Positions 46,277 through 57,390 are shown, numbered from the stretch's first letter. The stretch: DNA of 64,000 bases from an uncultured cyanobacterium (GCA_903903925.1 CAIVAU010000106.1:1-64000), one strand, 5' to 3'. Made by a program: numbers and translations. The notes: a model not told the origin generated them from the sequence alone.

Positions 46277-48115
46277 ATGCAGCAGTATTCAAGCTTACCA
46301 GAACAGAACTCACAGATTGATGCAACGCCAACACTGTTGACAACAATACAACAACTTAGTGCTGAGTTGTGGCTGGAACGTAGCTTGAACCAGTTACAAA
46401 ATCGCCTAAATGATTGCCTTGGTTCCATTGTGACTACTAACAACCATGCAGGAGTTTCAGAAGCAGAAATATTCCAAACTGTGGTAGACGAGCTTCATCG
46501 CGCTTTGAGTCCCATTAAGGTGGCGATAGCGATCGTTCAGCCACAACAAAAAGTTTGTAAAGTTTGCTATCTTTCTGGTTCCCCATCCCAACCTTCACAA
46601 ACTCCATCACCAGAAGTTATGGGGAACAAAGAAAAAAAACCACAGATGAGACTCGAAGAACTGATAAACATTGAAGATTTGCAGTCCCAAGAGAATCAAC
46701 AACCGCCAATCGCTTGGCATTTATCGGACAATACAGGCATAGTTATCGGCTGGCTGATGCTTACCACAGCGCCTATTGTCTCTGACAGTGAGTCACTAGA
46801 AGGCAAATGCGCCGCACTGACCTCACAATTGATGGTACGCGCCGCCCAGCAGTGTTCTACAGCCATAGCACAACTGAAACACAGAGAATCTCTTCAACAG
46901 CGGTGTCAACAATTAGAAAGTATTAATCAGAACTTAGAACGCACTAATCAACTCAAAAATCAGTTTCTGGCAAACACGAGTCACGAAATTCGCACACCTC
47001 TTAGTTCTATTATCGGTTTTACCTACTTGCTGTTAGCGAAGGGCTATGACCCATCACAAGAGCGCCACCAAGAGTATTTAAATATTATTCAGTCCAGTGG
47101 AAAGCATCTTTTAGCTTTAATTAACGACATTTTAGATCTCTCTAAAATTGAAGCTAACCAGTTGGAAGTACAGTTTGAACTCGTAGATATCTCCACACTT
47201 TGTCTCAACGTTATGGCACTTGTTAAAGAGAAAGCCGCTGACAAGGGTTTGAAATTAAGCATCGACCTAAACCCATCTGCTACCAGCCTAGTAGCCGATC
47301 CTTTGCGACTTAAGCAAATGCTATTGAATCTGCTTTTCAACGCCTTAAAGTTTACAAGTACAGGAACAGTTGGCTTACAGGTCAAGCCTAACGGTTCATT
47401 TATGCATTTTACCGTTTGGGACACTGGCACTGGTATATCTAGAGAAAAACAAACTGATCTCTTTCAACCCTATTTCCAAATCGCCAATTCTACCGCAGGT
47501 TCTGATGAAGGTACTGGTTTAGGGTTAGCAGTGACTCGGAAACTAGCTGAACTTCATGGTGGTTGGGTGGAAGTAGAATCGGAAGTTGAGCATGGGTCAC
47601 GTTTTACTATCGTACTTCCCCTGAGACAAGGAGAGGGTGAGGGGGACTCGGAGTCCTCAATCCATGGGTATACGGGGGAGAGGAATGCTTCCTCTGACCA
47701 TAATTCCGTCATCCTCTCGTCTTCTGTGACGGAGAACTCCTCTCCAAATATTTTGCTGGTGGAAGATGACTTACCCAATGCCCAGATGATGGAAACTTAT
47801 CTTCGTAAGTTAGGATATCAGGTAACTTGGGTAAAAAATGCTGCCGAAATGTGGGAAGCGTTAAAACATCTGCACCCAGCAGTCATTTTAATGGATATTC
47901 GACTACCAGATAGCAACGGTTTTAACTTGGTAAAGCAATTGCGAGAACACCAGCAGTACCAAATGATTCCAATAATTGCTCAAACAGCTATGGCAATGAA
48001 AGGGGATCGTGAAACTTGTCTCGCTGCTGGAATAAATGACTACATCTCTAAACCAATTGATTTGCCACGTTTAGCAACTCTAGTATCAAAGTATAGCAAA
48101 CCACGAGGGGAGTAG
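46277..48115 (+). CDS. Hybrid histidine kinase (HisKA-HATPase-REC)
   Basis: About 612 residues from the ATG at 46277; the TTG at 46271 adds two. The first ~210 residues look GAF-like (degraded) with no membrane segment, then a coiled coil. HisKA has the phosphorylated His in TSHEIRTPLSSIIGF; HATPase_c shows LLFNALKF, WDTGTGI and EGTGLGLAV. A receiver at about 495-610: ILLVEDDLP, acceptor Asp in VILMDIRLPDSNG, Lys in YISKPID. Soluble, signal unknown. Convergent with sdhA, whose stop codon lies 4 bp away. Confidence 0.88.
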   Translation: MQQYSSLPEQNSQIDATPTLLTTIQQLSAELWLERSLNQLQNRLNDCLGSIVTTNNHAGVSEAEIFQTVVDELHRALSPIKVAIAIVQPQQKVCKVCYLSGSPSQPSQTPSPEVMGNKEKKPQMRLEELINIEDLQSQENQQPPIAWHLSDNTGIVIGWLMLTTAPIVSDSESLEGKCAALTSQLMVRAAQQCSTAIAQLKHRESLQQRCQQLESINQNLERTNQLKNQFLANTSHEIRTPLSSIIGFTYLLLAKGYDPSQERHQEYLNIIQSSGKHLLALINDILDLSKIEANQLEVQFELVDISTLCLNVMALVKEKAADKGLKLSIDLNPSATSLVADPLRLKQMLLNLLFNALKFTSTGTVGLQVKPNGSFMHFTVWDTGTGISREKQTDLFQPYFQIANSTAGSDEGTGLGLAVTRKLAELHGGWVEVESEVEHGSRFTIVLPLRQGEGEGDSESSIHGYTGERNASSDHNSVILSSSVTENSSPNILLVEDDLPNAQMMETYLRKLGYQVTWVKNAAEMWEALKHLHPAVILMDIRLPDSNGFNLVKQLREHQQYQMIPIIAQTAMAMKGDRETCLAAGINDYISKPIDLPRLATLVSKYSKPRGE

Positions 48116-48119
48116 GGAG

Positions 48120-49847
48120 CTAATACTTCCGCTCTTGTGGTTCAAACATGGTCATTGTTACTCTCGCGTACTGGATATCAATTCCGGCTGGTGAGTAATA
48201 AGCCATTGTGTGTTTGAGGAAGTTAGCATCGTCTCGCTGCGGATAATCTTCACGGAAGTGAGCGCCACGACTTTCTTGGCGATTCATGGCTGATGCTAGA
48301 ATCAGACGCCCTACCACGATTAAACTTTGCAGCTCCAAAGCTTCTACGATTTCTGTATTCCAACAATTGCCCTTGTCATCTAAATACACCTGTGAATATT
48401 GTTTTTGTAATTCTTCCAATTTTTGCCAACCTTCTTGCATTAATTCCTCAGTGCGGAAAACGCCGCAATACTCGGTCATACAATCCTGGAAGGCTTGACG
48501 AACTTGGTTAACACGGTACTGCCCATTCTGTTCTAACAACCCTTGAATTTGTTGCTGAGCAACCCTAATGTAGTGTTGCTCGTCCACTATCGGTAACTTG
48601 CGGTTTTGGACAAATTGTGCTATTGCAGCACCAGTCCTACGTCCATAAACCACACATTCCAATAAGGAATTACTGCCAAGGCGATTTGCGCCATGTACAG
48701 AAACACAAGCAGTTTCGCCAGCAGCAAAGAAGCCATCAATTAGAGTATCACCACTACTACGGACTTGACCATTGGTATTAACTGGAATACCGCCCATACA
48801 ATAGTGAATTGTAGGGCGTACTGGTATAGGCTCAGTTACAGCGTCAATACTGACTAAGCGATGGGCTTCCTCCCAGCAGAAGGGAACGCGACTCATAATT
48901 TTTTCTTTACCCATGTGCCTAAGGTCGAGAAAGACGACTAGACCACCAGCACTACCATCGGGATGAATACCACGACCAGCGCGAATTTCGTAGGCGATCG
49001 CCCGTGAGGTGATATCACGCGGAGCAAGTTCCATCCGACTCGGAGCGTATCTTGCCATGAAACGCTCACCTTCAGAGTTGATCAAATACGCTCCTTCTCC
49101 ACGCACCGCTTCCGAAATCAGGACTCCTGCCGGATAGAGTCCAGTTGGATGAAATTGAACAAATTCCATATCTTCTAAGGGTAAGCCGGCGAGAGCAGTC
49201 ATAGCCAGACCATCACCTGTAGAAGCATAGTCATTAGATGTAGTATTATATACTCTACCATAACCACCAGTGGCGAACATCACGGCTTTAGCTCGCACTA
49301 CCTCTATTTGCCCATCTAAAATGTTGTACATGACGACACCTTTTGCCTGACCTTCTTCCAAAATCAAGCGCATCACGTACCATTCTTGATAAAGATCCAC
49401 ACCGTATCGTCTGAGGTTATTCACCAATTCGTGCAAAATTGCATGACCAGTTTTATCAGCAGCGTAGCAAGTGCGATGATGGGAATGTCCACCAAAAGCA
49501 CGTTGAGCAATGCGACCATCGGTTAACCGTGAGAACAAAACACCCATATGTTCTAAATCAATGACCACATCTGGGGCTTCACGGGTGAGAATCTCCACTG
49601 CATCTTGGTCTGCTAAGTAGTCGGAACCCTTCACTGTATCAAAGGCGTGTGCTTCCCAACTGTCAGTGGAATCAACATTTTTCAGGCTTGCTGCCATACC
49701 ACCTTGAGCGGCGACTGAGTGAGAACGAATTGGATGTGTCTTGGCAACCACAGCCACGTCTAAGCGAGCATCAGTCCTGACAATTTCTAATGCGGCGCGG
49801 CATCCCGCCAATCCACCCCCAATAATCAGTACATCATGTTCAAGCAT
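48120..49847 (-). CDS. sdhA: Succinate dehydrogenase/fumarate reductase flavoprotein subunit
   Basis: 575 residues from the ATG at 49847 ([15 protein letters not shown]); the frame upstream to 49928 reads dispersed-repeat sequence ([16 protein letters not shown]) and is not part of the protein. FAD loop [12 protein letters not shown], His-flavin site in [11 protein letters not shown], active-site His/Arg in [19 protein letters not shown] and [10 protein letters not shown]. It oxidises succinate in the cyanobacterial respiratory chain. sdhB is not adjacent, as is usual in cyanobacteria. Confidence 0.93.
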   Translation of the reverse strand: MLEHDVLIIGGGLAGCRAALEIVRTDARLDVAVVAKTHPIRSHSVAAQGGMAASLKNVDSTDSWEAHAFDTVKGSDYLADQDAVEILTREAPDVVIDLEHMGVLFSRLTDGRIAQRAFGGHSHHRTCYAADKTGHAILHELVNNLRRYGVDLYQEWYVMRLILEEGQAKGVVMYNILDGQIEVVRAKAVMFATGGYGRVYNTTSNDYASTGDGLAMTALAGLPLEDMEFVQFHPTGLYPAGVLISEAVRGEGAYLINSEGERFMARYAPSRMELAPRDITSRAIAYEIRAGRGIHPDGSAGGLVVFLDLRHMGKEKIMSRVPFCWEEAHRLVSIDAVTEPIPVRPTIHYCMGGIPVNTNGQVRSSGDTLIDGFFAAGETACVSVHGANRLGSNSLLECVVYGRRTGAAIAQFVQNRKLPIVDEQHYIRVAQQQIQGLLEQNGQYRVNQVRQAFQDCMTEYCGVFRTEELMQEGWQKLEELQKQYSQVYLDDKGNCWNTEIVEALELQSLIVVGRLILASAMNRQESRGAHFREDYPQRDDANFLKHTMAYYSPAGIDIQYARVTMTMFEPQERKY

Positions 49848-49982
49848 AATTAACCCCCAACTCCAAAAAAGCACGTCACTCGCTTCGCTCCAATTCAAAA
49901 TTATAAATTCAAAATTCAAAATTAACACCCACGACTTCAGTCTTAGGCTTGAAACAAGGACGTAGCGCCTGTTTTTTTAAAT

Positions 49983-50012
49983 AAAAAAATCCCTGTCTGT
50001 TGGCAGGGATTT
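49983..50012 (-). terminator. Terminator of the small membrane protein gene
   Basis: On the minus strand AAATCCCTGCC-AACAGAC-AGGGATTTTTTT: hairpin plus T run after the gene at 50071-50388. Confidence 0.85.
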
Positions 50013-50070
50013 GGGTTGTTAGCTATTGGTTGTTAGTTACATTTTATACTAACCACTAACCACTAACTAT

Positions 50071-50388
50071 TCAACTACTTGCTTCTACTGGTTGTTGTTG
50101 GGAAACATTACCGGGTATTGGTTCCATCTTTGTTCCTGGTTGTACAGGAGACAATTCAATGTGATTTAATAAGGTGGTTACGAAGGCAAAAAGCAAGAAA
50201 GGTAGTGATAGCAAGACGACGAGTGCGACTGCGGCTAAAGCATAAATTGGTCGTTTAGCACCCATCAGTGCCAAAGCTGACGCTAAACTTATCGTGATGG
50301 TAATCAACCAAATGATTATTTGACCGTATATATCGCCAAAAGTAAGGGTACAGACGAACCGATACTTTTGTTGAATGTTATTGATCAT
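50071..50388 (-). CDS. Small two-TM membrane protein
   Basis: 105 residues. Two hydrophobic helices (about 22-43, IIIWLITITISLASALALMG, and 48-72, IYALAAVALVVLLSLPFLLF) with a short loop and a Gln/Pro-rich soluble tail (QQQPVEASS). No known domain. Encoded alone between sdhA and the PEP-CTERM gene, with its own terminator. Function unknown. Confidence 0.6.
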   Translation of the reverse strand: MINNIQQKYRFVCTLTFGDIYGQIIIWLITITISLASALALMGAKRPIYALAAVALVVLLSLPFLLFAFVTTLLNHIELSPVQPGTKMEPIPGNVSQQQPVEASS

Positions 50389-50581
50389 AAATTTGCCTCT
50401 AGCATCTCCTTAGGTTCTACATTAAAGCCATGTTTTGGTTTTAGATAACTTCTAAATCTTTTTGAAATAATTGTAATATCACTTCACAATCTAGATCTTT
50501 CTTTTGATAGAAGTATACTACTAAATCGCTCATGAGATATATTTCTTATTATTTCATAGAAAGGCTCACTCGACTTAATAT

Positions 50582-51472
50582 TTACCGAATAAGTGAGTCT
50601 GCTGCTGCTTTGCGTCTACCTTTAGTTGCAACGGCAAGTAATCCAAAAAATAACACTAAAGCTAGATTCATCGAAGGTTCTGGTGCTACAACTCTAGTTT
50701 GAGTGCTTCTTATCGCGACTAAAGTTAAGTTGGTTTTGCGATCAAAAGAGCGTTGTAGAGAACCCTCAACAAAATCTGTAGCAAATTCTTGCGTTCCGTC
50801 AAAACTAAATTGTTTGTCTTCGGTTAAGGTAACATTTTGGCTTTCTTGACTTGTAATAAAATTGTCGTTACCTAGAGTATTTAAATTTCCAGTGAGGGAA
50901 AAGAAGTCTAAAGGATTTTTTAGAATGCTGTTAGTTGTGTCGGATAACAATCCAGAGAGGAAGTCTGGCAGATTTTTTTCAGGTATGCCGGTTGTGTCCA
51001 ATAAGAAGAAGGAAAGTTTCCCAGATGCGTTGGCATTCTCACTGGGTGGATTATCTATTGCCGTTTCCAAGTCTAAAGCAGATGTAAAATTGAAAGAAAA
51101 GAGTTGACCAGGAGCTACATCGAAGTTACCGATAATTTTAGCTGCTGCTTGTGCAGTTCCAACATAATCTTTGCTTTCACCAGAAGCCAAACTTGTCGCA
51201 GAAGTATAAACTTCTAATGGATCTGGTATGACATTTGCAACGGCGTGACTGTTTTGAGCATTCACAATTCCACCGTTAGCAATAGCAGAGACATTACCAA
51301 GATTTTGACTTTCGGTTGTCGAAAAGCTTTCACTGAAGTTGGTAAGATCCAATATTCCTTGAGAGGAAGAAAAGGTTGCAGCCTGACTTGGTGAGGTTAA
51401 AAGTGCAGAAGTCGCTACTAATGGAGTCGCTAATAGCAGAAGCCGCTTAGCAAATACTAGATATTGCTTCAT
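50582..51472 (-). CDS. PEP-CTERM secreted protein
   Basis: 296 residues. Signal peptide about 1-32 (ends SPSQA); the C-terminus has APEPSMNLALVLFFGLLAV then KGRRK: the Pro-Glu-Pro motif, hydrophobic helix and basic end of proteins handled by exosortase. The middle part has many Asn/Ser and repeated SxN sections, with a conserved block IIGNFDVAPGQLFSFNF shared with a degraded paralogue at 52047. It is probably anchored in the outer layers or secreted with exopolysaccharide. An HLR1-like element lies about 310-360 bp upstream. Confidence 0.85.
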   Translation of the reverse strand: MKQYLVFAKRLLLLATPLVATSALLTSPSQAATFSSSQGILDLTNFSESFSTTESQNLGNVSAIANGGIVNAQNSHAVANVIPDPLEVYTSATSLASGESKDYVGTAQAAAKIIGNFDVAPGQLFSFNFTSALDLETAIDNPPSENANASGKLSFFLLDTTGIPEKNLPDFLSGLLSDTTNSILKNPLDFFSLTGNLNTLGNDNFITSQESQNVTLTEDKQFSFDGTQEFATDFVEGSLQRSFDRKTNLTLVAIRSTQTRVVAPEPSMNLALVLFFGLLAVATKGRRKAAADSLIR

Positions 51473-52046
51473 AATGATCCTTCTTTATATGTGTTGAGTT
51501 TCTATAACCGATTTCCTTTGGGTGCTCTGTTCCGCCCGAAAATTCCTGTTTAGGAAGCAAAGGCGTAGGGGAGCCTGATTGAGCCTAAATAGTTATCCAA
51601 CGGCTTTTGCGGTTTTTACGGAAAACTATGTAAGGATGTCATCAATAATTCTCTTCAAAGTTTCTGCACCTTAAAGTCAGCATCGAGATAATATCACTAT
51701 GCTTAGGGAAAAGCCATAATATTGTGTAAGTTTTACGTAAAATTATGACGATAATATTGTTAAATTACTTTACATTAAGTAGATGGGCAGAAAAATTTAC
51801 AACTATGTAACGAAATGTAAAACCTCTGGAATTGGCTCGTAAGCTGTTGCGCACTTTATATATGGGACGCGGGCAAGATGCCCGCACTACAAGAATTTTA
51901 CGTTTTCATCTTATACAATCTAGCTGCACATCAGCTTAGTTGCGCTGTCTTCGCTCTTCACAGCAACAAACCATTTTGGGTTTATTTCCACCCACCAACC
52001 ATAATAATTTATTTCTTAGAGTTCCCTAACTCCTAACTCCTAACCT
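51473..52046. other. Intergenic region between two PEP-CTERM paralogues
   Basis: 574 bp. It holds the HLR1-like element (51779-51830), an 18-bp stretch (51825-51842) identical to one in the TIR-like gene, a GCGGGCAAGATGCCCGC palindrome at about 51870-51886 and a TAACTCC STRR remnant near 52030. No gene. Confidence 0.6.
51779..51830 (-). promoter_or_regulatory. HLR1-like element, copy 3, upstream of the PEP-CTERM gene
   Basis: On the minus strand TTTACATT (51821-51814), two bases, GTTACATA (51811-51804): an exact HLR1 consensus match. The flanks CAGAGG and TTTTTCTGCCCATCTACTT match copy 1. Points toward the gene at 50582-51472. Confidence 0.65.
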
Positions 52047-52859
52047 CTAGGTATTTGGATGTTCAGACGATGTAACTATAGCTTGACTCCTTCTCAATGC
52101 TATTAATGTTAAATTTGTTTTTTTAACAAAGGAGCGTTTCAAGGAACCCTTGACAGAAGATTTAGCCAATTCTTGCGTTCCTCCTACAGTAAATTGTTTG
52201 TCTTCATTGATGATGGTAACATTGTGGCTTTTTTCTTTTGTAATAGAATCGTTGTTACCTGGAGTATTTAAGTTTCCAGTCATAGAAAAGAAGTCTAAGG
52301 AGCTTTTTTGAATTTTGTTATTTGTGTCATCGGATAACAAGGAGACAAGGAAGTCAGGAAGATTCTGTTGTGGTATGTCAGTGGTGTCAAATAGCTTAAA
52401 GGAAATATCTCCTGAAGCCTTGGCTTTCTCCACTTTTGGCGCAGCTATTCTTGTCTGTAGGTCTAGAGTTGCTGAGAATTCAAAAGAAAAAACTTTTCCA
52501 GCATCTACATCAAAGTTGCCGATGATTTTAGCTTGGGTTTTTGCTGTCCCTGAGTAACCCTTAGTGTTACCAAATGCTTGACTCAAAGCAGAAGTGGATG
52601 CTGAGAGTGGCTGATCTGTAATATGTATAGATGCATGAATGTTTTGAGCTTCCACAATACCACCTTTGGCAACAGGGGAGGTATCACCGTGATTTTGTTG
52701 TTCGATTATTGAAAAGGGTTCACTGAAGGTTGTCAAGTTTAATTCTCCTTGAGAAGAAGCAAATGTAGCAGATTGGCTGGGTGTGAGGGTAGAAGTCGTC
52801 ATTAGCAAAAAAATCCTTTTTTCTGTGGTGTGTTTGAATCTTAGTACAGGATTGTACAA
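52047..52859 (-). CDS. Degraded paralogue of the PEP-CTERM protein, lacking its sorting signal
   Basis: 270 residues, aligned end to end with the previous gene product by eye: IIGNFDVDAGKVFSFEFSAT, PQQNLPDFLVSLLSDDTN, DFFSMTGNLNTPGNN. The C-terminus stops at VTSSEHPNT, exactly where the partner has VVAPEPSMN, so the sorting helix is missing; STRR heptamers (CCTAACTCCTAACT) begin at this point. The signal peptide is also worn (MYNPVLRFKHTTEKRIFLLM). Likely a pseudogene in decay or a soluble paralogue. Arises from tandem duplication. Confidence 0.7.
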   Translation of the reverse strand: MYNPVLRFKHTTEKRIFLLMTTSTLTPSQSATFASSQGELNLTTFSEPFSIIEQQNHGDTSPVAKGGIVEAQNIHASIHITDQPLSASTSALSQAFGNTKGYSGTAKTQAKIIGNFDVDAGKVFSFEFSATLDLQTRIAAPKVEKAKASGDISFKLFDTTDIPQQNLPDFLVSLLSDDTNNKIQKSSLDFFSMTGNLNTPGNNDSITKEKSHNVTIINEDKQFTVGGTQELAKSSVKGSLKRSFVKKTNLTLIALRRSQAIVTSSEHPNT

Positions 52860-52902
52860 GTTCGTGACGAGACGTTACCAGAAAATTGCTATTATTTAGC
52901 AA

Positions 52903-52999
52903 TTACAGCAATTTTCTAGTAATTAGACCACATTTGTAGGGGCGCAATACTTTGCGCCCTTACAAACGGTGTGGTTCATTGAGGTGAAAATTGCTGTAA
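52903..52999 (+). repeat. MITE-like palindromic element, copy B
   Basis: Starts TTACAGCAATTTTCTAGTAA, ends GGTGAAAATTGCTGTAA: nearly perfect terminal inverted repeats about 17 bp long. The core TTTGTAGGGGCGCAATAC / GCGCCCTTACAAACGG is palindromic. Best-preserved of the three copies. Confidence 0.85.
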
Positions 53000-53055
53000 T
53001 ACAAAAATTGTTGAGTTATGAGCGAAGTTAAAGTGATTTGCCAATTGAAAGCACT

Positions 53056-53208
53056 ATGGATGAAAAAGGTATTAACCAGCTTGAGTTAAGCGAAAAAACA
53101 GGGTTAACACCTATGACTATTGGTAGATTATACTTGGTAGGTGACCTGACAGTTTATTTCGTCAAATCTCTCTGTACAAAAAATTTTGATAAATTCCAAC
53201 TAAAATGA
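53056..53208 (+). pseudogene. XRE-type helix-turn-helix remnant
   Basis: 50 codons: MDEKGINQLELSEKTGLTPM, then TIGRLY match the helix-turn-helix of small XRE regulators (a TxxTIxRL recognition helix). The continuation (LVGDLTVYFVKSLC) is unlike any full protein. It overlaps the amidase start in an ATGA. Probably a truncated relic; a functional mini-regulator is less likely. Confidence 0.45.
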
Positions 53209-54068
53209 GATTTAGAGTAAGGACAAGCAGAAGGGTACTAATGTTTCTACCGTTTCTCTGTCTTATTGTTGGTCTAATGCTTGCCGGGAGCGCGACGCTA
53301 CAACAAAAGAAGACAGTAACATCCAAATCGGTAGCTGCTATCTGGAGTCAATATCCCTATCCTCAAGTTGAATTGACGAGAAACAAAGGAAGTGAGTTTC
53401 GCTCTCCTGTTGGTTCTGATGTTGATACCTTGATGAGTAAATCGCCAGATGTGACCAGTTCTCAGGTCAATGGCATTGCGACTATAGGACAATACCGACC
53501 CCAGTACAAGATTGCTTGGGCACATCCAACAAACTATGGCGAGAGGTTTACCAAAGATCTCAACGGTATACCTGTTAATAATAAACCGATTATCGTGCTT
53601 CATGAAACTGATGCTTCTGCCTCTAGCGTCATCAATTTCTTTCAAGAGCCGCACTTTGATGAAAATGTGCAAGCGAGTTACCATACGATGATTCAGTTAG
53701 ACGGAACGGTTGTTTATCTCGTCCCACCAGAAAAGCGAGCCTTTGGTGCAGCAAACTCAGAGTTTGATAGCTCCGATGGTTCAGAGACAGTGAAGACTAA
53801 TCCCCAGATTGCTTCGTCTGTGAATAACTTTGCTTATCACGTCTCGTTGGAAACGCCGCCTGATGGTCATATGAATACGCAACCAACCCATAGCAGCTAC
53901 ACTGAGGCTCAATACCATTCTCTTGCTTGGTTAATCGCTCAAAGTAATGTTCCAGAGGAGCGGATTACTACCCACAAGGCTGTAGATCGCTCAGGTCAAA
54001 AAATTGACCCTAGAAGTTTTGATTTCTATAAGTTTCTGAATTTACTTCATTACTATCGTAGATTTTAA
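53205..54068 (+). CDS. N-acetylmuramoyl-L-alanine amidase (amidase_2 type)
   Basis: 287 residues. A signal-anchor segment at about 10-30. The amidase_2/PGRP domain at about 125-285: KPIIVLHETDAS (zinc His), ASYHTMIQLDGTVVYLVP (second His region) and EERITTHKAVDRSGQKIDP (zinc His, then Asp). It cleaves the amide bond between MurNAc and the peptide stem in peptidoglycan, either in cell-wall turnover or in septal work. No partner gene is adjacent. An XRE remnant overlaps its start. Confidence 0.88.
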   Translation: MRFRVRTSRRVLMFLPFLCLIVGLMLAGSATLQQKKTVTSKSVAAIWSQYPYPQVELTRNKGSEFRSPVGSDVDTLMSKSPDVTSSQVNGIATIGQYRPQYKIAWAHPTNYGERFTKDLNGIPVNNKPIIVLHETDASASSVINFFQEPHFDENVQASYHTMIQLDGTVVYLVPPEKRAFGAANSEFDSSDGSETVKTNPQIASSVNNFAYHVSLETPPDGHMNTQPTHSSYTEAQYHSLAWLIAQSNVPEERITTHKAVDRSGQKIDPRSFDFYKFLNLLHYYRRF

Positions 54069-54164
54069 TCTAAAATTGGTTCAGTCTGTTACTCGCAAAG
54101 GATATACCGCACATTGCAAGTAAGTGAAGTAAAATCCTTTTATCTAAACCCTCCTAACTCCTAA

Positions 54165-54677
54165 CTATTTAAACACGTAATTCCTCGTCCTACTAAACAC
54201 ACCAGCAGTTGTTGGGCTACTCTTTGTCAAAGACTTTAATAGAGCTTGCGCTACTTGGTTTGGGAAAGCTGGAGGCTGCACTGCTAGGTTTTGATTCCTA
54301 CAAATCGCATCAGCTAAAAGCTTTTCAGGCTTTATTGATTCATTGACTTTATTATTCGCTAAAATCTTTCCCTGTCTGTCAGCTTGTGCTACCCACAAAG
54401 CCTGAAATGCACCGCTAGAACAATCAGCCACGGCATATACACGGGAGATAGCAACAGTGCTAGTGGGGGAGATCGTTTGGGTCCAAAAGCCAGCAAAATT
54501 CCCCTGCCTTGTTATAGTGCCTTGATCAATTGAGAGGATATTATTGTCGGAGTCATGGACGATTATTTGCCATTGTTCACTAGGCATAGGGATTTGATCG
54601 GCGGATGCTGGTTTACAATATGCGATCGCCAATACAAACAAGCAACTGGTAGCAACAAGCTCAATTAGTTTTTTCAT
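54165..54677 (-). CDS. Secreted hypothetical protein
   Basis: 170 residues from the ATG at 54677 (MKKLIELVATSC); the GTG at 54692 adds five. Signal peptide of about 27 residues (ends KPASA). Two Cys (ADCSSGAF, AICRNQN) may form a disulfide; WQIIVHDSDNN and SIDQGTITRQGNFAGFW suggest a beta-sandwich of unknown type. Function unknown. Found in an ordinary region between amidase and gap. Confidence 0.6.
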   Translation of the reverse strand: MKKLIELVATSCLFVLAIAYCKPASADQIPMPSEQWQIIVHDSDNNILSIDQGTITRQGNFAGFWTQTISPTSTVAISRVYAVADCSSGAFQALWVAQADRQGKILANNKVNESIKPEKLLADAICRNQNLAVQPPAFPNQVAQALLKSLTKSSPTTAGVFSRTRNYVFK

Positions 54678-54692
54678 CTTTAACGTTGTCAC

Positions 54693-56051
<1,359 letters not shown>

Positions 56052-56116
56052 TTATTAGTTATTAGTTGTTAACAAAACACCCAATACCCAACAACCAACA
56101 ACTAACTATATAATGA

Positions 56117-57298
56117 CTATTGACTATTGACTACTTCTATAGCTTTGATTGCCAGAGATTTGACGTCGCTATCCTGGTTATTGAGTAGCACAGCAATAGT
56201 AGTATCTTTACTTGGTAGATATGCCATTAAAGTTACGAACCCATAGGCAGTGCCAGTATGTCCAAAGGAATTGCCGTAAGGGGTCGGTAAACGTTCGACA
56301 CCTAACCCATAGCCATAGCTAACACTATTTCTCTTAAAGGTTAACATTTGCTTCATCATCTTTGGAGATAGTAAGGTTTTTTTGACAAACAAAGCCTTGA
56401 CAAACTTGGCTAAATCGTCTGCGTTAGAAACCAATGCCCCATCGCCTAAACCATTGCCATCATTCACTTCGGCAAAACTGACAAGCTTGCCATCCTTATT
56501 GCGATCGCCGTACCCTGTAGCTACGTATCCTTTGGTGGGTTCGTGCAGTTCGGTAAAGGTAGATTTCAACCCTAACGGTTTCAATATGCGACTGCGAATC
56601 TCTTTTGCAAGAGTCTCCCCGGTTGTCTTCTCGACAATCAGTTGTAAGAGGATGTAGTTAGTATCGGTATAGAGGAATTTCTCTCCTGGCGATGCTTGGG
56701 GTTCGGCGTCGTAGATGTACTTAATTGCCTCATTAGCTGTCCAGGGTTGTAGACGGCTTCTATGTGCTGTCGCCTGTTTGAATTCATTAGTTTCGTCGTA
56801 TTCGGCAACACCACTAGTATGATTGAGGAGTTGGCGAACTGTAATTTTGTTGCTGTTGACAATATGAGGACTGATCTCTGTTGGCAGGTAAGTGGCGATC
56901 GCCCGATCCAAGTCTAGTTTTCCCTCTTCTACTAATTTCAGCACAACCACCGACACAAAAGTCTTGCTCATGCTGGCAATAGAAAAGCCATCGGTAGGTT
57001 TCATTGGTGTTTTTGTTTCCAAGTCACTGATACCAGATGCTTTCAGCCACTTACCTTTAGGAGTAGAAATAAATATGACTGCTCCGGGTATTTTCTTTTC
57101 TGCAACAGCCTCATCTAACAGCGTCTGTAATTTAGAACTAGTATCTTTTGTAGAGTCTGACTGTTCAACGCTGGTAACAGATTTACCAATTGCTTTCTGA
57201 CTCAGATTATTACCTACCAGATATCCTGCGTAACCTAAGGATATGACATAGGTGATGGCAACTAGAATTTTGACTGTGAGCAAAATTTTCTGGTTCAT
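56117..57298 (-). CDS. Serine hydrolase (class C beta-lactamase/penicillin-binding protein-like)
   Basis: 393 residues. N-terminal membrane anchor at about 7-30. The catalytic domain has SMSK (SxxK, in IASMSKTFVSVV), a Tyr motif (YTDTNYILL) and HTG in FGHTGTAYG. The family includes class C beta-lactamases, DD-peptidases and esterases; no sequence detail separates these. With the N-terminal anchor it probably acts on peptidoglycan or a cell-envelope ester. It lies downstream of a hybrid kinase on the same strand. Confidence 0.88.
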   Translation of the reverse strand: MNQKILLTVKILVAITYVISLGYAGYLVGNNLSQKAIGKSVTSVEQSDSTKDTSSKLQTLLDEAVAEKKIPGAVIFISTPKGKWLKASGISDLETKTPMKPTDGFSIASMSKTFVSVVVLKLVEEGKLDLDRAIATYLPTEISPHIVNSNKITVRQLLNHTSGVAEYDETNEFKQATAHRSRLQPWTANEAIKYIYDAEPQASPGEKFLYTDTNYILLQLIVEKTTGETLAKEIRSRILKPLGLKSTFTELHEPTKGYVATGYGDRNKDGKLVSFAEVNDGNGLGDGALVSNADDLAKFVKALFVKKTLLSPKMMKQMLTFKRNSVSYGYGLGVERLPTPYGNSFGHTGTAYGFVTLMAYLPSKDTTIAVLLNNQDSDVKSLAIKAIEVVNSQ

Positions 57299-57349
57299 CT
57301 TACCTTCCTACGGAAAACCGTTCATTAAAAGCAACCCACCACCCGCTTT

Positions 57350-57390
57350 GCGGGAAGTCAAAAGTCAAAAGTCAAAAGTCAAAAAAACAA
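57350..57390 (+). repeat. Heptameric STRR (AGTCAAA)
   Basis: Four or more units preceded by GCGGGA, the same arrangement as at 28500-28540. Confidence 0.9.
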
